Virus record (IMG/VR): IMGVR_UViG_3300005860_000047
Span: 1 to 54,873 of that record
Source of the DNA: a virus
Length of the DNA stretch: 54,873 bases
Reading direction: 5' to 3' (one strand)
Position 1 is the first letter of the stretch. The number at the start of each line of letters is the position of its first letter. The notes under the pieces are model-generated. The model searched no databases. It worked only from the letters and a program-made list of their open reading frames with translations, and was not told the DNA's origin. Of this stretch, positions 22,366 to 30,587 are shown piece by piece. Made by a program: the position numbers and the translations under genes.

Positions 22366-22695
22366 GTGGAGGATGTTCTGGTTGTTTTGGAGAGCAGGAC
22401 CGGCGTTAAGTTTGCCGGTTGGGTGGCCAAGGAGAAGGCTGCCGAGTTCAAGCGAGACGTTAAAGAGAGGGGCTTACGCATCGGCGACGCCGATCCTTGC
22501 GTTCCCGTTCATCTGCGGAATAAGTGTTTTAAGATTGTGAAGGCGTGGTCGCCAAGCATGCCTGAGGCGTATCTGAAAAAGCACCCGGAAGTTATCATCC
22601 CCCGCTGGCTGTCTCTACGTCCGCCGCGTCCTGAGTATTGGGCTGCTGTGGGCGAGACGCCTCCGGCGGAAATTTTACCCGAAAACTGGTTGTAG
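22366..22695 (+). CDS. Hypothetical protein next to the integrase
   Basis: A 109-aa protein from GTG 22366, with GGAGGAGGTAC upstream. The first half is beta-alpha (VEDVLVVLESRTGVKFAGWVAKEKAAEFKRDV), and a Pro/Trp-rich end (IIPRWLSLRPPRPEYWAAVGETPP) follows. It could assist integration or lysogeny, judging by position only. Confidence 0.55.
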   Translation: MEDVLVVLESRTGVKFAGWVAKEKAAEFKRDVKERGLRIGDADPCVPVHLRNKCFKIVKAWSPSMPEAYLKKHPEVIIPRWLSLRPPRPEYWAAVGETPPAEILPENWL

Positions 22696-22722
22696 CAGTT
22701 GGAAAGGAAGGGGAGGAGGCGC

Positions 22723-23865
22723 GTGCCAAGACGCGGCCGCGGCGAAGGCACCATTGTTAAACGCAAGGACGGTCGGTGGGAGGCCCGCCTGACGGTGGGC
22801 CGCGATCCTTCCACCGGCAAATTGAAGCGGATCAGTTTTTACGGCAGGACCCGCGCAGAGGCTGCTGAAAAGTTAGCGGAGGCAATGGGCGAGCTGGTTA
22901 CCGAAGGCGTGCTGTCGTCGCCGGGAAAGTTGACCGTCGGCCAGTGGTTGGAGCGGTGGTTCAAGGAGTATAAGGAAGGCAAGCTGCGGGTAACTACTCG
23001 CGAGAACTACTGGTCCATAGCCAAAAACCACCTGCTCCCCGCTCTCGGCGATCTCCGGCTGAAGGACCTTCGCGCGGATCACCTGCAGGCTCTCTACAAC
23101 GCGAAGCTGCAATCCGGCCTGGCCGTGCGGACGGTGCACCTGATGCACCAGGTTATGCGCGGCGCGCTAAAGAAAGCCGTGGAAGTCGGCCTGCTGAAGA
23201 GGAACCCGTGCCAGGGTGTGGAACTGCCTTCGCTCAAGTATGAAGAGCGCGAGCCGCTGACGCCGGAGGAGCAGGAGCGGTTTCTCCGAGCGCTGGCGTC
23301 CGACAGGCTCGGGCCGGCGTTCATCACCCTCCTCGGCACGGGGCTGCGGCGGGGCGAGCTGCTCGGCCTTAAGTGGTGCGACGTGGACCTCGACGGCGCA
23401 AGACTCGTGGTCCGCCGCCAGCGTGTGGCCGCCAAGGGCGGCGCGAAGGAGCAGCCGCCGAAGTCGGAAAAGTCCAGGCGGGTGTTGCCTCTTCCGCCTG
23501 TGGTTGTGGAGGCGCTGAGGCTCCACCGCGAGCGGATGGTGATGGAAGAGAACTACAGCCGCGACGGCTACGTTTTCTGCACCGGCAAGGGAACGCCTAT
23601 CCTGCCGCGAAACTTCAACCGCAAGCTCACCCAACTCTGCCGCAAGGCCGGGTTGGAGGGCGTGTCGCCGCACGTTCTCCGCCACACCTTCGGCACGCGG
23701 CTGCTTGAGGCCGGCCACGACCTGCGCGTGATCCAGGAGCTTTTGGGCCACAGCAGACACAGTTTTACGGCGGACGTCTACGCGCACGTCCTCGACCGTC
23801 TCAAGCGGCAGGCGATTGAAGACCTAGACCTCGGCATAAAAAGAAGCTCCCCACCGGATGAGTGA
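22723..23865 (+). CDS. int: Tyrosine integrase
   Basis: A 380-aa protein. GTG 22723 is chosen because AGGGGAGGAGG precedes it; an upstream TTG lacks a site. An N-terminal AP2-like arm-binding domain (GEGTIVKRKDGRWEARLTVGRDP) and a SAM-like core-binding domain (~70-170) come first. The catalytic domain has Arg in T-G-L-R-R-G-E-L (~209), H-V-L-R-H-T-F (His317, Arg320), G-H-S (His343) and Tyr353 in D-V-Y-A-H-V. It integrates the phage at the attP immediately downstream. A strong hairpin ends the gene. Confidence 0.93.
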   Translation: MPRRGRGEGTIVKRKDGRWEARLTVGRDPSTGKLKRISFYGRTRAEAAEKLAEAMGELVTEGVLSSPGKLTVGQWLERWFKEYKEGKLRVTTRENYWSIAKNHLLPALGDLRLKDLRADHLQALYNAKLQSGLAVRTVHLMHQVMRGALKKAVEVGLLKRNPCQGVELPSLKYEEREPLTPEEQERFLRALASDRLGPAFITLLGTGLRRGELLGLKWCDVDLDGARLVVRRQRVAAKGGAKEQPPKSEKSRRVLPLPPVVVEALRLHRERMVMEENYSRDGYVFCTGKGTPILPRNFNRKLTQLCRKAGLEGVSPHVLRHTFGTRLLEAGHDLRVIQELLGHSRHSFTADVYAHVLDRLKRQAIEDLDLGIKRSSPPDE

Positions 23866-23884
23866 GGAGCCAGTCCCAGCCGAC

Positions 23885-23906
23885 GCCGGGCGGTTTTCCG
23901 CCCGGC
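23885..23906 (+). terminator. Hairpin after the integrase gene
   Basis: A perfect 9-bp stem GCCGGGCGG-TTTT-CCGCCCGGC, followed by TAAAAATTT rather than a clean T run. It is likely a transcription terminator or mRNA 3'-end stabiliser. Confidence 0.6.
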
Positions 23907-23926
23907 TAAAAATTTGGGTTCGTGGT

Positions 23927-23945
23927 GTCGTCAAATTGTCGTCAG
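23927..23945. promoter_or_regulatory. Left integrase arm-site candidate
   Basis: GTCGTCAAATTGTCGTCAG, itself a double GTCGTCA repeat, recurs almost unchanged at 24145-24164 in the same orientation. The two copies flank the tRNA-derived core at roughly 50 and 100 bp, as arm-type sites do. Confidence 0.65.
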
Positions 23946-23992
23946 CCGCGCTTTTTACCGTCCGCCACGAACCCGCAAACCCTTGATTTTCC

Positions 23993-24046
23993 TGGTGGGC
24001 GATGGTGGATTCGAACCACCGGCCCCTTGCTTGTAAGGCAAGTGCT
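23993..24046 (-). other. attP: attP core: 3' part of a tRNA-Val gene
   Basis: Reading leftward, 24046 to 23993 gives the anticodon stem-loop CTTGC-CTTACAA-GCAAG (anticodon TAC, valine), the T arm with GGTTCGAATCC, and an acceptor end TCGCCCA followed by CCA. The 5' half of the tRNA is absent: the sequence diverges right after AGCACT. This is typical of a phage that integrates into the 3' end of a tRNA gene and restores it. It lies directly downstream of int. Confidence 0.85.
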
Positions 24047-24144
24047 GCCAGTTTTTGGGGTATTGCCGCGCCTGTGAAGCGTTGATTTTCCTAGGTTTTG
24101 TTTCACCGTTACTCACTAAGACTCACCACTTTTCTTTCCTTGTT

Positions 24145-24164
24145 GTCGTCAAAATTGTCGTCAG
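24145..24164. promoter_or_regulatory. Right integrase arm-site candidate
   Basis: GTCGTCAAAATTGTCGTCAG, one base longer than the left copy at 23927-23945. It overlaps the end of the repressor gene. Confidence 0.6.
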
Positions 24165-25018
24165 AGGTTTTTGGGCGGTGGCGGCACATGCGTTGAGATC
24201 ACGCAGTAAACGACGCCTTTTATGCTATCGTTTTCTTGAAGTTCATAGTCTTCATAATTGGGGTTAGCGGCGCGGAGGAAGGGCTTGCCGTCCTTTTCAA
24301 CGTAGTACTTGACCGTCGGCAGCCCTTCTTCTCCAATTGTGGCAACTACCATGTCCCCCGGTTTCGGTGCGATGTCTGAGCGGATTAGCACTTTGTCCCC
24401 GTTGTGAATGCCCGCCCCGACCATGCTGTCCCCGACCACGTTGACCATTGCGATGTCTTCGTAATTTGCTGCCGGCGGTAAAAGTTCAGGCGGCAACGGT
24501 ACTAGCACGGTTTCCTCTGTAAAGTCGCTGGTGTAACCGCCGGCTGCGCTGAGTTGCTTTATCGGCTTTAGCTTGGTTACGTAAGTTGCCGGTGTTTTTA
24601 TCGGCGTGGTTCCGAGGATGCTTATTTGATCGCTTAGTCGCTTTAGTTCCAAGGTGTCCGACTGCTTCGGCCACCGCGCTAACTCCTTTACGACTTTTTC
24701 CAGCGCTGCGATTAGTTTCTCTTTGTCTTCGGGGACGATTGGCTTCGTCAGAAATTCCATATCGACTCCGAGAATATCGGACACGGCTCTTGCATCGGCT
24801 AATCGGGGCGACCGTTCTCCGGTTATCCACGATTGAACACGCCGATAGTCCACATGCTCCCCGAGCAATGCGGAGAGTTTAGCTGCCAGATCTCCGATTT
24901 TAATGTTTTTGGCTTCCATAACTTCTTTCAGTCTGTTTCCGAAGACCTTGCGCTGCTCTTCATCCCACTTCGCTTTCTCTTGTTGTTTGTTTTTCTTCTC
25001 ATCTTCGCGTCTCCGCAT
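24161..25018 (-). CDS. CI/LexA-like repressor with S24 peptidase domain
   Basis: A 285-aa protein with AAAGGAGG upstream of ATG 25018. A Lys/Glu-rich start leads into a Xre-type HTH (residues ~27-88, e.g. IKIGDLAAKLSALLGEHVDYRRVQSWITG). The self-cleavage site is likely Ala159-Gly160 in L-S-A-A-G-G-Y. The peptidase has Ser198 in V-G-D-S-M-V-G-A-G and Lys237 in L-P-T-V-K-Y-Y. It should keep the prophage silent and be inactivated by RecA in the SOS response. It is divergent from the Cro-like gene and likely binds the operators at 25067-25085 and 13614-13632. Confidence 0.9.
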   Translation of the reverse strand: MRRREDEKKNKQQEKAKWDEEQRKVFGNRLKEVMEAKNIKIGDLAAKLSALLGEHVDYRRVQSWITGERSPRLADARAVSDILGVDMEFLTKPIVPEDKEKLIAALEKVVKELARWPKQSDTLELKRLSDQISILGTTPIKTPATYVTKLKPIKQLSAAGGYTSDFTEETVLVPLPPELLPPAANYEDIAMVNVVGDSMVGAGIHNGDKVLIRSDIAPKPGDMVVATIGEEGLPTVKYYVEKDGKPFLRAANPNYEDYELQENDSIKGVVYCVISTHVPPPPKNL

Positions 25019-25038
25019 TTTGTGGGCCTCCTTTCTAC

Positions 25039-25067
25039 TTGACTAGGGTTCACGGAGCGTGTATAAT
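25039..25067 (+). promoter_or_regulatory. Promoter of the Cro-like gene
   Basis: TTGACT (25039-25044), a 17-bp spacer, and a perfect TATAAT (25062-25067). It lies between the divergent repressor and Cro-like genes. Confidence 0.85.
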
Positions 25068-25085
25068 TACCACAGGTGGTGGTAC
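25067..25085. promoter_or_regulatory. Operator at the Cro promoter
   Basis: TTACCAC-AGGTG-GTGGTAC begins on the last base of the -10 box and covers the expected start site. It matches the operator in the terminase promoter in both half-sites, with the same 5-bp spacing and one base changed. Confidence 0.75.
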
Positions 25086-25087
25086 TT

Positions 25088-25318
25088 ATGGCAGCCATAC
25101 CCGCGTTCCGTGAACAGGACCTTGTGTTGGACCTGCAAAAGATTAGGCAGCGCCGCAAAGAGCTTGGCCTCTCAATAGAGCAGGCTGCTAAAAGAGCTGG
25201 CATCACATGGTCCATGTGGATCAAGATCGAACGCGGCGAACGCCTCCCTTCGCTCAGAGTGGCGACGAGGGTAGCGCGGGTCCTGGGGGTCGGCCTCGAC
25301 TACCTTCTCACCTCATAA
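25088..25318 (+). CDS. Cro-like HTH repressor
   Basis: A 76-aa protein from ATG 25088, which lies only three bases past the operator. Residues ~15-70 (LQKIRQRRKELGLSIEQAAKRAGITWSMWIKIERGERLPSLRVATRVARVLGV) are a clear Xre-type helix-turn-helix. It is divergent from the CI-like gene and first in the rightward operon, the classical Cro position. Confidence 0.8.
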   Translation: MAAIPAFREQDLVLDLQKIRQRRKELGLSIEQAAKRAGITWSMWIKIERGERLPSLRVATRVARVLGVGLDYLLTS

Positions 25319-25385
25319 CTATTATACACAGGCGGTGCAGATTTGCATACTGCTTTTCTTAATTCCACAGGAGGAGGTGCGTGCT

Positions 25386-25625
25386 ATGAGCAGGAATTTC
25401 GGCGTCATTTTGCGCCAGCACAGGCTGCGTGCGGGACTAACCCAGCGGGCGCTGGCACGTCAGGTGGGAGTAGCGCCTGAAACACTTAGCCACTACGAGG
25501 TCGGGCGTTTGCCTGTGCCGCCTGACGTCGCCGTAGCCATTGCCCGTTCCCTGCAAAACCGCTGTCTGCTGGAAGCATATTGCCACGGTTGTCCCATCAC
25601 CCAAGCGCAAAAGGGGGTGGCGTAG
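25386..25625 (+). CDS. Second HTH regulator
   Basis: A 79-aa protein with GGAGGAGGTG upstream of ATG 25386. An Xre-type HTH occupies residues 5-55 (VILRQHRLRAGLTQRALARQVGVAPETLSHYEVG). A C-terminal C-L-L-E-A-Y-C-H-G-C segment may bind metal. It lies directly before the helicase gene. Confidence 0.75.
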   Translation: MSRNFGVILRQHRLRAGLTQRALARQVGVAPETLSHYEVGRLPVPPDVAVAIARSLQNRCLLEAYCHGCPITQAQKGVA

Positions 25626-28286
25626 GTGGCCACCGTCGCTCTTGACTATGCCAGAGACGGAAAACCCGTCTCCTATTTAGTCCGCACCCGCGGCGTGGAC
25701 GAAGGTCTTCATCTCCGCAAGGTGGACGGCGCCCGGTGGGACCCGCGCCGCGGCGTATGGGTTTTGCCGCTTGACACCGACTTGGGCGCTTTGCGCCGCC
25801 GTGTTGCGCTTGTTTTTGAGAATGGCGCTGGTGAGTGGTACGAGCAACGTGTGACTAGGCTTGAGGAGCTACGGCGCTTGCACACGGCTAAAGACGCCGA
25901 CGTGCGGTTCGGCGAGGGGCTGGACGGCTATCAGCGCGTCGGCGTTAAATTCCTGGCCACGGCGGGGTCGGCGATTTTAGCGGATGATCTTGGTTTAGGG
26001 AAGGGGCACCCCATTGGGACGCATATATTGACCCCACGAGGATGGCGGCCCATCGAGCAACTCCGCGTGGGTGACAAGGTAATTGGGGCCAACGGGCAAC
26101 CGACGACCGTGGTTGGTGTGTACTGGCGCGGGGTATTGCCCGTATTCCGAGTAACGTTCACAGATGGTGCGTCGGTACTAGTTGACGCTGACCATCTGTG
26201 GGCAGTTAGGACTGTGAACGACCAGCGTCGCGGACTACCTTTTAGAGTCGTGTCGACGCGCCAGCTCATAGGCGACTTGCGATGGGCCTATGGACAACTC
26301 AAATGGCGTATTCCACTAGTCAAGCCTGTAGAATTTGAGAGCGACACGAACTACCCAATCGATCCATATATTCTCGGCGTGTGGCTTGCTGACGGTTCGG
26401 TTGGGCACTCGGTCAAATTCGTGCCTGGCGATGAACGTGTGGCCGAGGAGGTACGTAAGTTGCTTCCTCCCGGTTTAAGCTTGGCCAGGCGTGTTTATAA
26501 ACGAAAGGCCTCAGAGTTTGTTATTGCTTCAGCGCACGCTGGTGCTCCGAACCCTGTGTTCCGCGTACTAAAGAACCTGGGTTTGACGGGCTTGCGCTCA
26601 TACGAACGTTTTATCCCTGAGAGTTACTTGTTGGCGCCTGTTGGTGTACGCTTAGCTCTACTCCAAGGGTTAATGGACTCAGACGGCGAGGTTCGGAAAC
26701 ACGATGGGCACGTAGAGTATGTCACTACATCCAAGGCGTTGGCCGAGGGCGTGGCGTTCCTTGTGCAGAGTTTAGGCGGTACAGTTCGCTGGCATGAGAA
26801 GAAGGCACCTGCTTACATTCACAACGGTGAAAAGCGCCAAGGCAAGTTGGCGTACCGCTTGACTATCGCTATGCCCGACGGACTAGTACCTTTCCGAGTG
26901 AGGGCCGATGAGTATCGCCCGCATATAAAGTATAAACCCAACAGAATTATTGAGTCCATTGAACCCGCAGGTGAAGCAGAAGTAGTTTGCATTGCGGTTG
27001 ATGCGCCTGACCGGCTATATGTAACAGAACATTTTATTGTAACGCACAACACTGCCCAGGCCATCCGCGCCTGCTTGGAAGTCGGAGCACGGCGGGTATT
27101 GGTGGTAACGAAGAAGTCCCTCTTAGCGCAATGGGAGAAGGAAATCGAAAAGTGGGCGAACGGCGAGTTTGCCCGTCTCGCTGCTAGTTCTGGGACTATT
27201 TCCGGCGCGCCTTGGACGGTTGCCAACTACGAAGCGGTAGTCCGCCACGCGGATCGTCTGGCCTCTGTCGGGTTCGACGCGATGATCGTGGACGAGGCTA
27301 CCGCAGTCAAAAACCGCAAGGCGCAACGCTCCAAAGCAATCCACAAGCTGGCCAAGGTTATTCCACACCGCTTTTTGCTGACCGGTACCCCGATCCACAA
27401 CCGCCCTGACGAGCTGTGGTCTTTGCTGCATACTGTCTCCCCTACCCGCTTCACGAGCTACTGGCGGTGGGTTGAGGAGCACTGCGAGACGTGGCCCAAC
27501 CCGTGGGGCGGCGTGGACATCCTCGGCGTGAAAAACCCGAAAAAGCTCTCCGAAGCAATTTACCCGTATCTGCTTCGCCGTACCAAAGAGCTGTTGAACT
27601 TGCCGCCGTTAAGCGAAGAGACAGTTCACATCGATCTCACCGACGAGCAGCGGCGTATTTACCGCGAACTCAAAACCCTGCTTATGTCTAGCATCGGTTC
27701 CCGCATTGTGGTCACGCCTACCGTCTTGAGCCAGCTTACCCGTCTCCGGCAGGTGTGCTGCTCCCCCGCCCTGCTCGGCGGCAAGGACGCCAGCGCGAAG
27801 ACCGAAGCTCTGTTGGACCTATTGGAGGAGTACGCGCCTGACCACAAGGTTCTGGTTTTCACGACGTTCGCCGAGTACGTCCGCCTTCTGCTCCCCGTTC
27901 TTCGGCAGTGGAACCCTGCCTACATCACCGGCGACTTGTCGGCGGCCCAGCGGGAGGCGCAGGTTGCCAGGTTCCGCGACGACCCGACCTGCCGCGTTCT
28001 GGTCGGCACCATAACCGCGATGGGTGAAGGATTGAACCTCCAGGTGGCGGACGTGGTGGTATTTCTCAACAGGGAGTGGGTTCCCGCCTGGAACGAACAG
28101 GCCGTTGGCCGCGCTTATCGGCGCGGGCAGACCAAGCCGGTCCACGTCGTCAACTTGGTCTGCCGAAATACGGTGGAAGAGCGCGTCGAGCGGCTGCTGG
28201 CGGCCAAGGAGAACGTTGTGCGCGAGGTAGATCTGGCGGTCAGGCTTCTAGCTGAACTTAAAACTGATCTTACAGAGGAGGAATGA
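25626..28286 (+). CDS. SNF2-family helicase interrupted by an intein
   Basis: An 886-aa precursor from GTG 25626. The exteins total 537 aa. After a short beta-rich N-terminal part come the Q-like G-L-D-G-Y-Q-R-V-G-V and motif I D-D-L-G-L-G-K/T, which the intein splits between Lys126 and Thr476. Motif II is V-D-E-A, followed by L-T-G-T-P-I-H-N-R-P-D-E and C-terminal lobe motifs V-L-V-F-T-T-F, Y-I-T-G-D-L-S and Q-A-V-G-R-A-Y-R-R-G-Q. The enzyme would use ATP to move on duplex DNA in replication or recombination. Splicing is required to form the ATP-binding loop. Confidence 0.9.
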   Translation: MATVALDYARDGKPVSYLVRTRGVDEGLHLRKVDGARWDPRRGVWVLPLDTDLGALRRRVALVFENGAGEWYEQRVTRLEELRRLHTAKDADVRFGEGLDGYQRVGVKFLATAGSAILADDLGLGKGHPIGTHILTPRGWRPIEQLRVGDKVIGANGQPTTVVGVYWRGVLPVFRVTFTDGASVLVDADHLWAVRTVNDQRRGLPFRVVSTRQLIGDLRWAYGQLKWRIPLVKPVEFESDTNYPIDPYILGVWLADGSVGHSVKFVPGDERVAEEVRKLLPPGLSLARRVYKRKASEFVIASAHAGAPNPVFRVLKNLGLTGLRSYERFIPESYLLAPVGVRLALLQGLMDSDGEVRKHDGHVEYVTTSKALAEGVAFLVQSLGGTVRWHEKKAPAYIHNGEKRQGKLAYRLTIAMPDGLVPFRVRADEYRPHIKYKPNRIIESIEPAGEAEVVCIAVDAPDRLYVTEHFIVTHNTAQAIRACLEVGARRVLVVTKKSLLAQWEKEIEKWANGEFARLAASSGTISGAPWTVANYEAVVRHADRLASVGFDAMIVDEATAVKNRKAQRSKAIHKLAKVIPHRFLLTGTPIHNRPDELWSLLHTVSPTRFTSYWRWVEEHCETWPNPWGGVDILGVKNPKKLSEAIYPYLLRRTKELLNLPPLSEETVHIDLTDEQRRIYRELKTLLMSSIGSRIVVTPTVLSQLTRLRQVCCSPALLGGKDASAKTEALLDLLEEYAPDHKVLVFTTFAEYVRLLLPVLRQWNPAYITGDLSAAQREAQVARFRDDPTCRVLVGTITAMGEGLNLQVADVVVFLNREWVPAWNEQAVGRAYRRGQTKPVHVVNLVCRNTVEERVERLLAAKENVVREVDLAVRLLAELKTDLTEEE
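26004..27050 (+). other. Class-3 intein with LAGLIDADG endonuclease in the SNF2 helicase
   Basis: Residues 127-475 of the precursor (349 aa). The intein begins with Gly (G-H-P-I-G-T-H-I-L-T-P), not Cys, Ser or Ala. It carries the Trp-Cys-Thr signature of class-3 inteins: Trp192 in D-A-D-H-L-W-A-V, Cys455 in V-V-C-I-A-V-D, and Thr473 in V-T-H-N, with His474-Asn475 at the end and Thr+1. Two LAGLIDADG helices are present, L-G-V-W-L-A-D-G (~249-257) and L-Q-G-L-M-D-S-D-G (346-354). Confidence 0.85.
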
Positions 28287-28290
28287 GACT

Positions 28291-28623
28291 GTGGGTCGCA
28301 GCTTGTCGTTTGCAGACATTTGTGAGTGTGGAGAAGTCGAGGTCGAAATTCCACTGGCGTGGGCGCTGTTGTACGAGGTCTGCATGCACATAGCGCGGGA
28401 GGTTCACGCGCGGCCTGCGTGGGAGGCGGAGGCAAAGCGACTCGCTTGCCGCATCAGCAGGATGATTTCCTGCGACGCTGTAGTCGATAGCACCATAAGC
28501 ATGTATGCCTTGCTTGTCGTGCTTTTCGCCTACTTGGCTACGGCTGTGGAAACTGGCGCTTTAGAGGTCATCGACATGGGAGGGGGTGATGGCGGATGCC
28601 GGTCCGCGACCTGGCTGAACTAG
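28291..28623 (+). CDS. Small hypothetical membrane-associated protein
   Basis: A 110-aa protein from GTG 28291, with GAGGAGGAATGAG upstream. It has a C-E-C-G-E-V-E-V-E-I start and a hydrophobic segment (ISMYALLVVLFAYLATAV) that could cross the membrane. It overlaps the next small gene by 28 nt. Function unknown. Confidence 0.55.
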   Translation: MGRSLSFADICECGEVEVEIPLAWALLYEVCMHIAREVHARPAWEAEAKRLACRISRMISCDAVVDSTISMYALLVVLFAYLATAVETGALEVIDMGGGDGGCRSATWLN

Positions 28624-28721
28624 CTTACGAGGCCGAGCGCTACGGTTACGTTCTGGTCCGGTGGGACGCCGTGGACCGGGCGCTTGAGGCGGGCGTGATC
28701 TCGGAGGACGACCTTTTCTAG
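28596..28721 (+). CDS. Very small acidic protein
   Basis: A 41-aa frame (MPVRDLAELAYEAERYGYVL..., ending LEAGVISEDDLF) with GGGAGGGGG upstream of ATG 28596. The composition is helix-favouring and acidic. Good ribosome site and tight packing support it. Function unknown. Confidence 0.5.
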   Translation: MPVRDLAELAYEAERYGYVLVRWDAVDRALEAGVISEDDLF

Positions 28722-28823
28722 ATGGAGACGGCCGGCATGGGAGATTTGCCGGCCTGCGACGGGCAGGGAGGTATTAACACCTCCTACTGTCCAGTTTACA
28801 GGATTTGGAAGGGAAGTGTCAAG

Positions 28824-29672
28824 ATGGTCGAAATCCACGCGAGCCAGATCACGACTTACAAGACGTGCCCGAGGATGTACCGTTTCAGGTACGTTGACCG
28901 CCTCGTGCCCAAGGTCGAGAGCGAAAAGCTCGTCTTAGGCAAGGGCGGCCACCGGGCGCTGCAGGCGTATTACTCCGGCCAAGACCCTCTGGGTACCTAC
29001 GACGCCTGGGCAGAGGAGCAGCTTGCCCGTTTCAGCTCCGTCGCTTGGCCGGACGAGCTGGCTAAGATCGAAGACCAGCTGGCGCTCGGGCGCAAGCTCG
29101 TCGCCTATTATGTCGAGTGGGCAAGGCAGAATGACAGCTTTCGTGTCTTGAGCACCGAGCAACAGTTCCGGGTGCCGGTGTGGTCGCCGAAGGGCAAGAA
29201 AGTCCCCGGTGTGTGGCACGCCGGGACCTACGACGGCATTGCCGAGGACGTTTACGGCAACCTGTGGCTGCTGGAGCACAAGTTCTACAACCACTTTCCA
29301 AGCGAGACGGAGCTACGCCTGAACGAGCAGGCCGGTTATTACTTGCTGGCGGCCGTGCAGCTATTCCCGGATCGCGTCGTGCGAGGCGTGATTTATACCG
29401 TGATCCGCAAGGCCGACCCGGACCGTGCGAAGGACGACGTGGTGCGGCGCTGGTGGGTGCAGCGCAACGAGCACGAAATCGCCGCCCTGCGCGACAGGCT
29501 CTATTACGCTTACCGCGCCATCGCCAGCGACAAGGTTTGGGCGCCGTCGCCGGGGTTCCACTGCACCTGGCAGTGCGCTTACACCCGCTTGTGCCTAGCC
29601 GAGGATGATGGTTCCGACATTAAGGAGCTTGTGGACGCTTTCTACACCACGGAGGAGGAGGCTGCTGCATGA
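28824..29672 (+). CDS. RecB/Cas4-like PD-(D/E)XK nuclease with predicted Fe-S cluster
   Basis: A 282-aa protein. ATG 28824 follows GGAAGGGAAG and begins at the conserved start (S-Q-I-T-T-Y-K-T-C-P-R-M-Y-R-F-R-Y). The nuclease core shows G-T-Y-D (Asp137) and L-L-E-H-K (Glu151, Lys153), then Q-A-G-Y-Y-L-L-A. Cys15, Cys247, Cys251 and Cys257 match the four ligands of the AddB/Cas4-type 4Fe-4S cluster. It is likely a recombination exonuclease working with the adjacent Sak4-like ATPase and SSB. Its last 4 nt overlap the AbrB-like gene. Confidence 0.85.
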   Translation: MVEIHASQITTYKTCPRMYRFRYVDRLVPKVESEKLVLGKGGHRALQAYYSGQDPLGTYDAWAEEQLARFSSVAWPDELAKIEDQLALGRKLVAYYVEWARQNDSFRVLSTEQQFRVPVWSPKGKKVPGVWHAGTYDGIAEDVYGNLWLLEHKFYNHFPSETELRLNEQAGYYLLAAVQLFPDRVVRGVIYTVIRKADPDRAKDDVVRRWWVQRNEHEIAALRDRLYYAYRAIASDKVWAPSPGFHCTWQCAYTRLCLAEDDGSDIKELVDAFYTTEEEAAA

Positions 29673-29818
29673 CGGTCTGCGTTGGTATCCGCAAAGTGAA
29701 TCGCTTAGGGCGTATTACTCTACCATACTCCGTAATCGGTGGGTGGTATGGCAAGTATGTCTCAATCTGGACGGACGGCGAGTGCATCTTTATCAAGCCT
29801 TTGGAGGAGGTGAAGTAA
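29669..29818 (+). CDS. Tiny AbrB-like protein
   Basis: A 49-aa frame from ATG 29669, with GGAGGAGGAGGCTG upstream. The start V-G-I-R-K-V-N-R-L-G-R-I-T-L-P is the signature strand-turn of SpoVT/AbrB DNA-binding domains, and W-T-D-G-E-C-I-F-I-K-P matches the closing strand. Only one domain is present. It could regulate the operon or act as an antitoxin-like protein, but no toxin is adjacent. Confidence 0.65.
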   Translation: MTVCVGIRKVNRLGRITLPYSVIGGWYGKYVSIWTDGECIFIKPLEEVK

Positions 29819-29819
29819 G

Positions 29820-30587
29820 ATGGCCGTGCTTGAGCAGGAGGTCCTAACCCCGCCGCGCCGCGCGGTGCCGAAGCTGCGCCGGGCAAGCGAAAGGGAGGTG
29901 CTGGTGAAGGCGCTGATCTATGGCGAACCCGGCGCGGGCAAGACCTACCTAGCCTGCACCGCGCCCAATCCGATCATTTTACTGACGGAGCCTGCGGTCT
30001 CTGACGCCACCATGCTGGCCGTGCGCCGGGACTTGGGCGTGGACCCCGCGGTGTGGGAAATCCACACCTGGGAAGACCTGGAGGAAGCCTACGAGTACCT
30101 GCAAGGCGGGCAGCACGAGTTCACCACAATCGTAATCGACAGCTTCACCGACCTCTGCCGCCGCCTGATCCGCTCCGTGTTAGACGCGGCCACGGCGAAG
30201 CGGGCGAGCCACGACCCGGACATCCTGGAGCAGGGCGATTGGCAGCGCGTAGGCGAGCGGTTGCGGTACATCGCGAGGCTCTTCCGCGACTTGCCCTACG
30301 ACGTGGTTTTCACCGCGCTTGTAATGGAAATCCAGTCGGAAATGCTGAAGGTCCCCTACGTCCAGCCCAAGTCGGTGGCCCGCGAATTGGCAGCGTACTG
30401 CAACCTGGTCGGTTACCTAGGCGTGTTGCCTGAGGGAGATAGGTATACACGGCTCTTGCAGGTGGAGCAGTCTGCCACGGCGGTTGCCAAAAACCCCGGC
30501 GGCACGCTCCCGCCTGTAGTGCGGCATCCGAATTTGACCGAGATTTTTAAAGCGGTGAAGGGAGGCTTGCCACACAATGGCTGTTAA
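29820..30587 (+). CDS. Sak4-like RecA-fold ATPase
   Basis: A 255-aa protein with GGAGGAGGTGAAG upstream of ATG 29820. Walker A is G-E-P-G-A-G-K-T (35-42), and the Walker B-like T-T-I-V-I-D-S-F-T-D-L is at about 105. This matches phage AAA_24/Sak4-type single-strand annealing recombinases, which are core-only RecA-fold proteins. The neighbouring SSB-like and RecB-like nuclease genes form the usual recombination set. Confidence 0.8.
   Translation: MAVLEQEVLTPPRRAVPKLRRASEREVLVKALIYGEPGAGKTYLACTAPNPIILLTEPAVSDATMLAVRRDLGVDPAVWEIHTWEDLEEAYEYLQGGQHEFTTIVIDSFTDLCRRLIRSVLDAATAKRASHDPDILEQGDWQRVGERLRYIARLFRDLPYDVVFTALVMEIQSEMLKVPYVQPKSVARELAAYCNLVGYLGVLPEGDRYTRLLQVEQSATAVAKNPGGTLPPVVRHPNLTEIFKAVKGGLPHNGC

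Noticed and set aside
23993-24046. Functional tRNA-Val gene
   Set aside because: Only the 3' half is present; the acceptor 5' strand and D arm are missing, so it is an attachment-site remnant.
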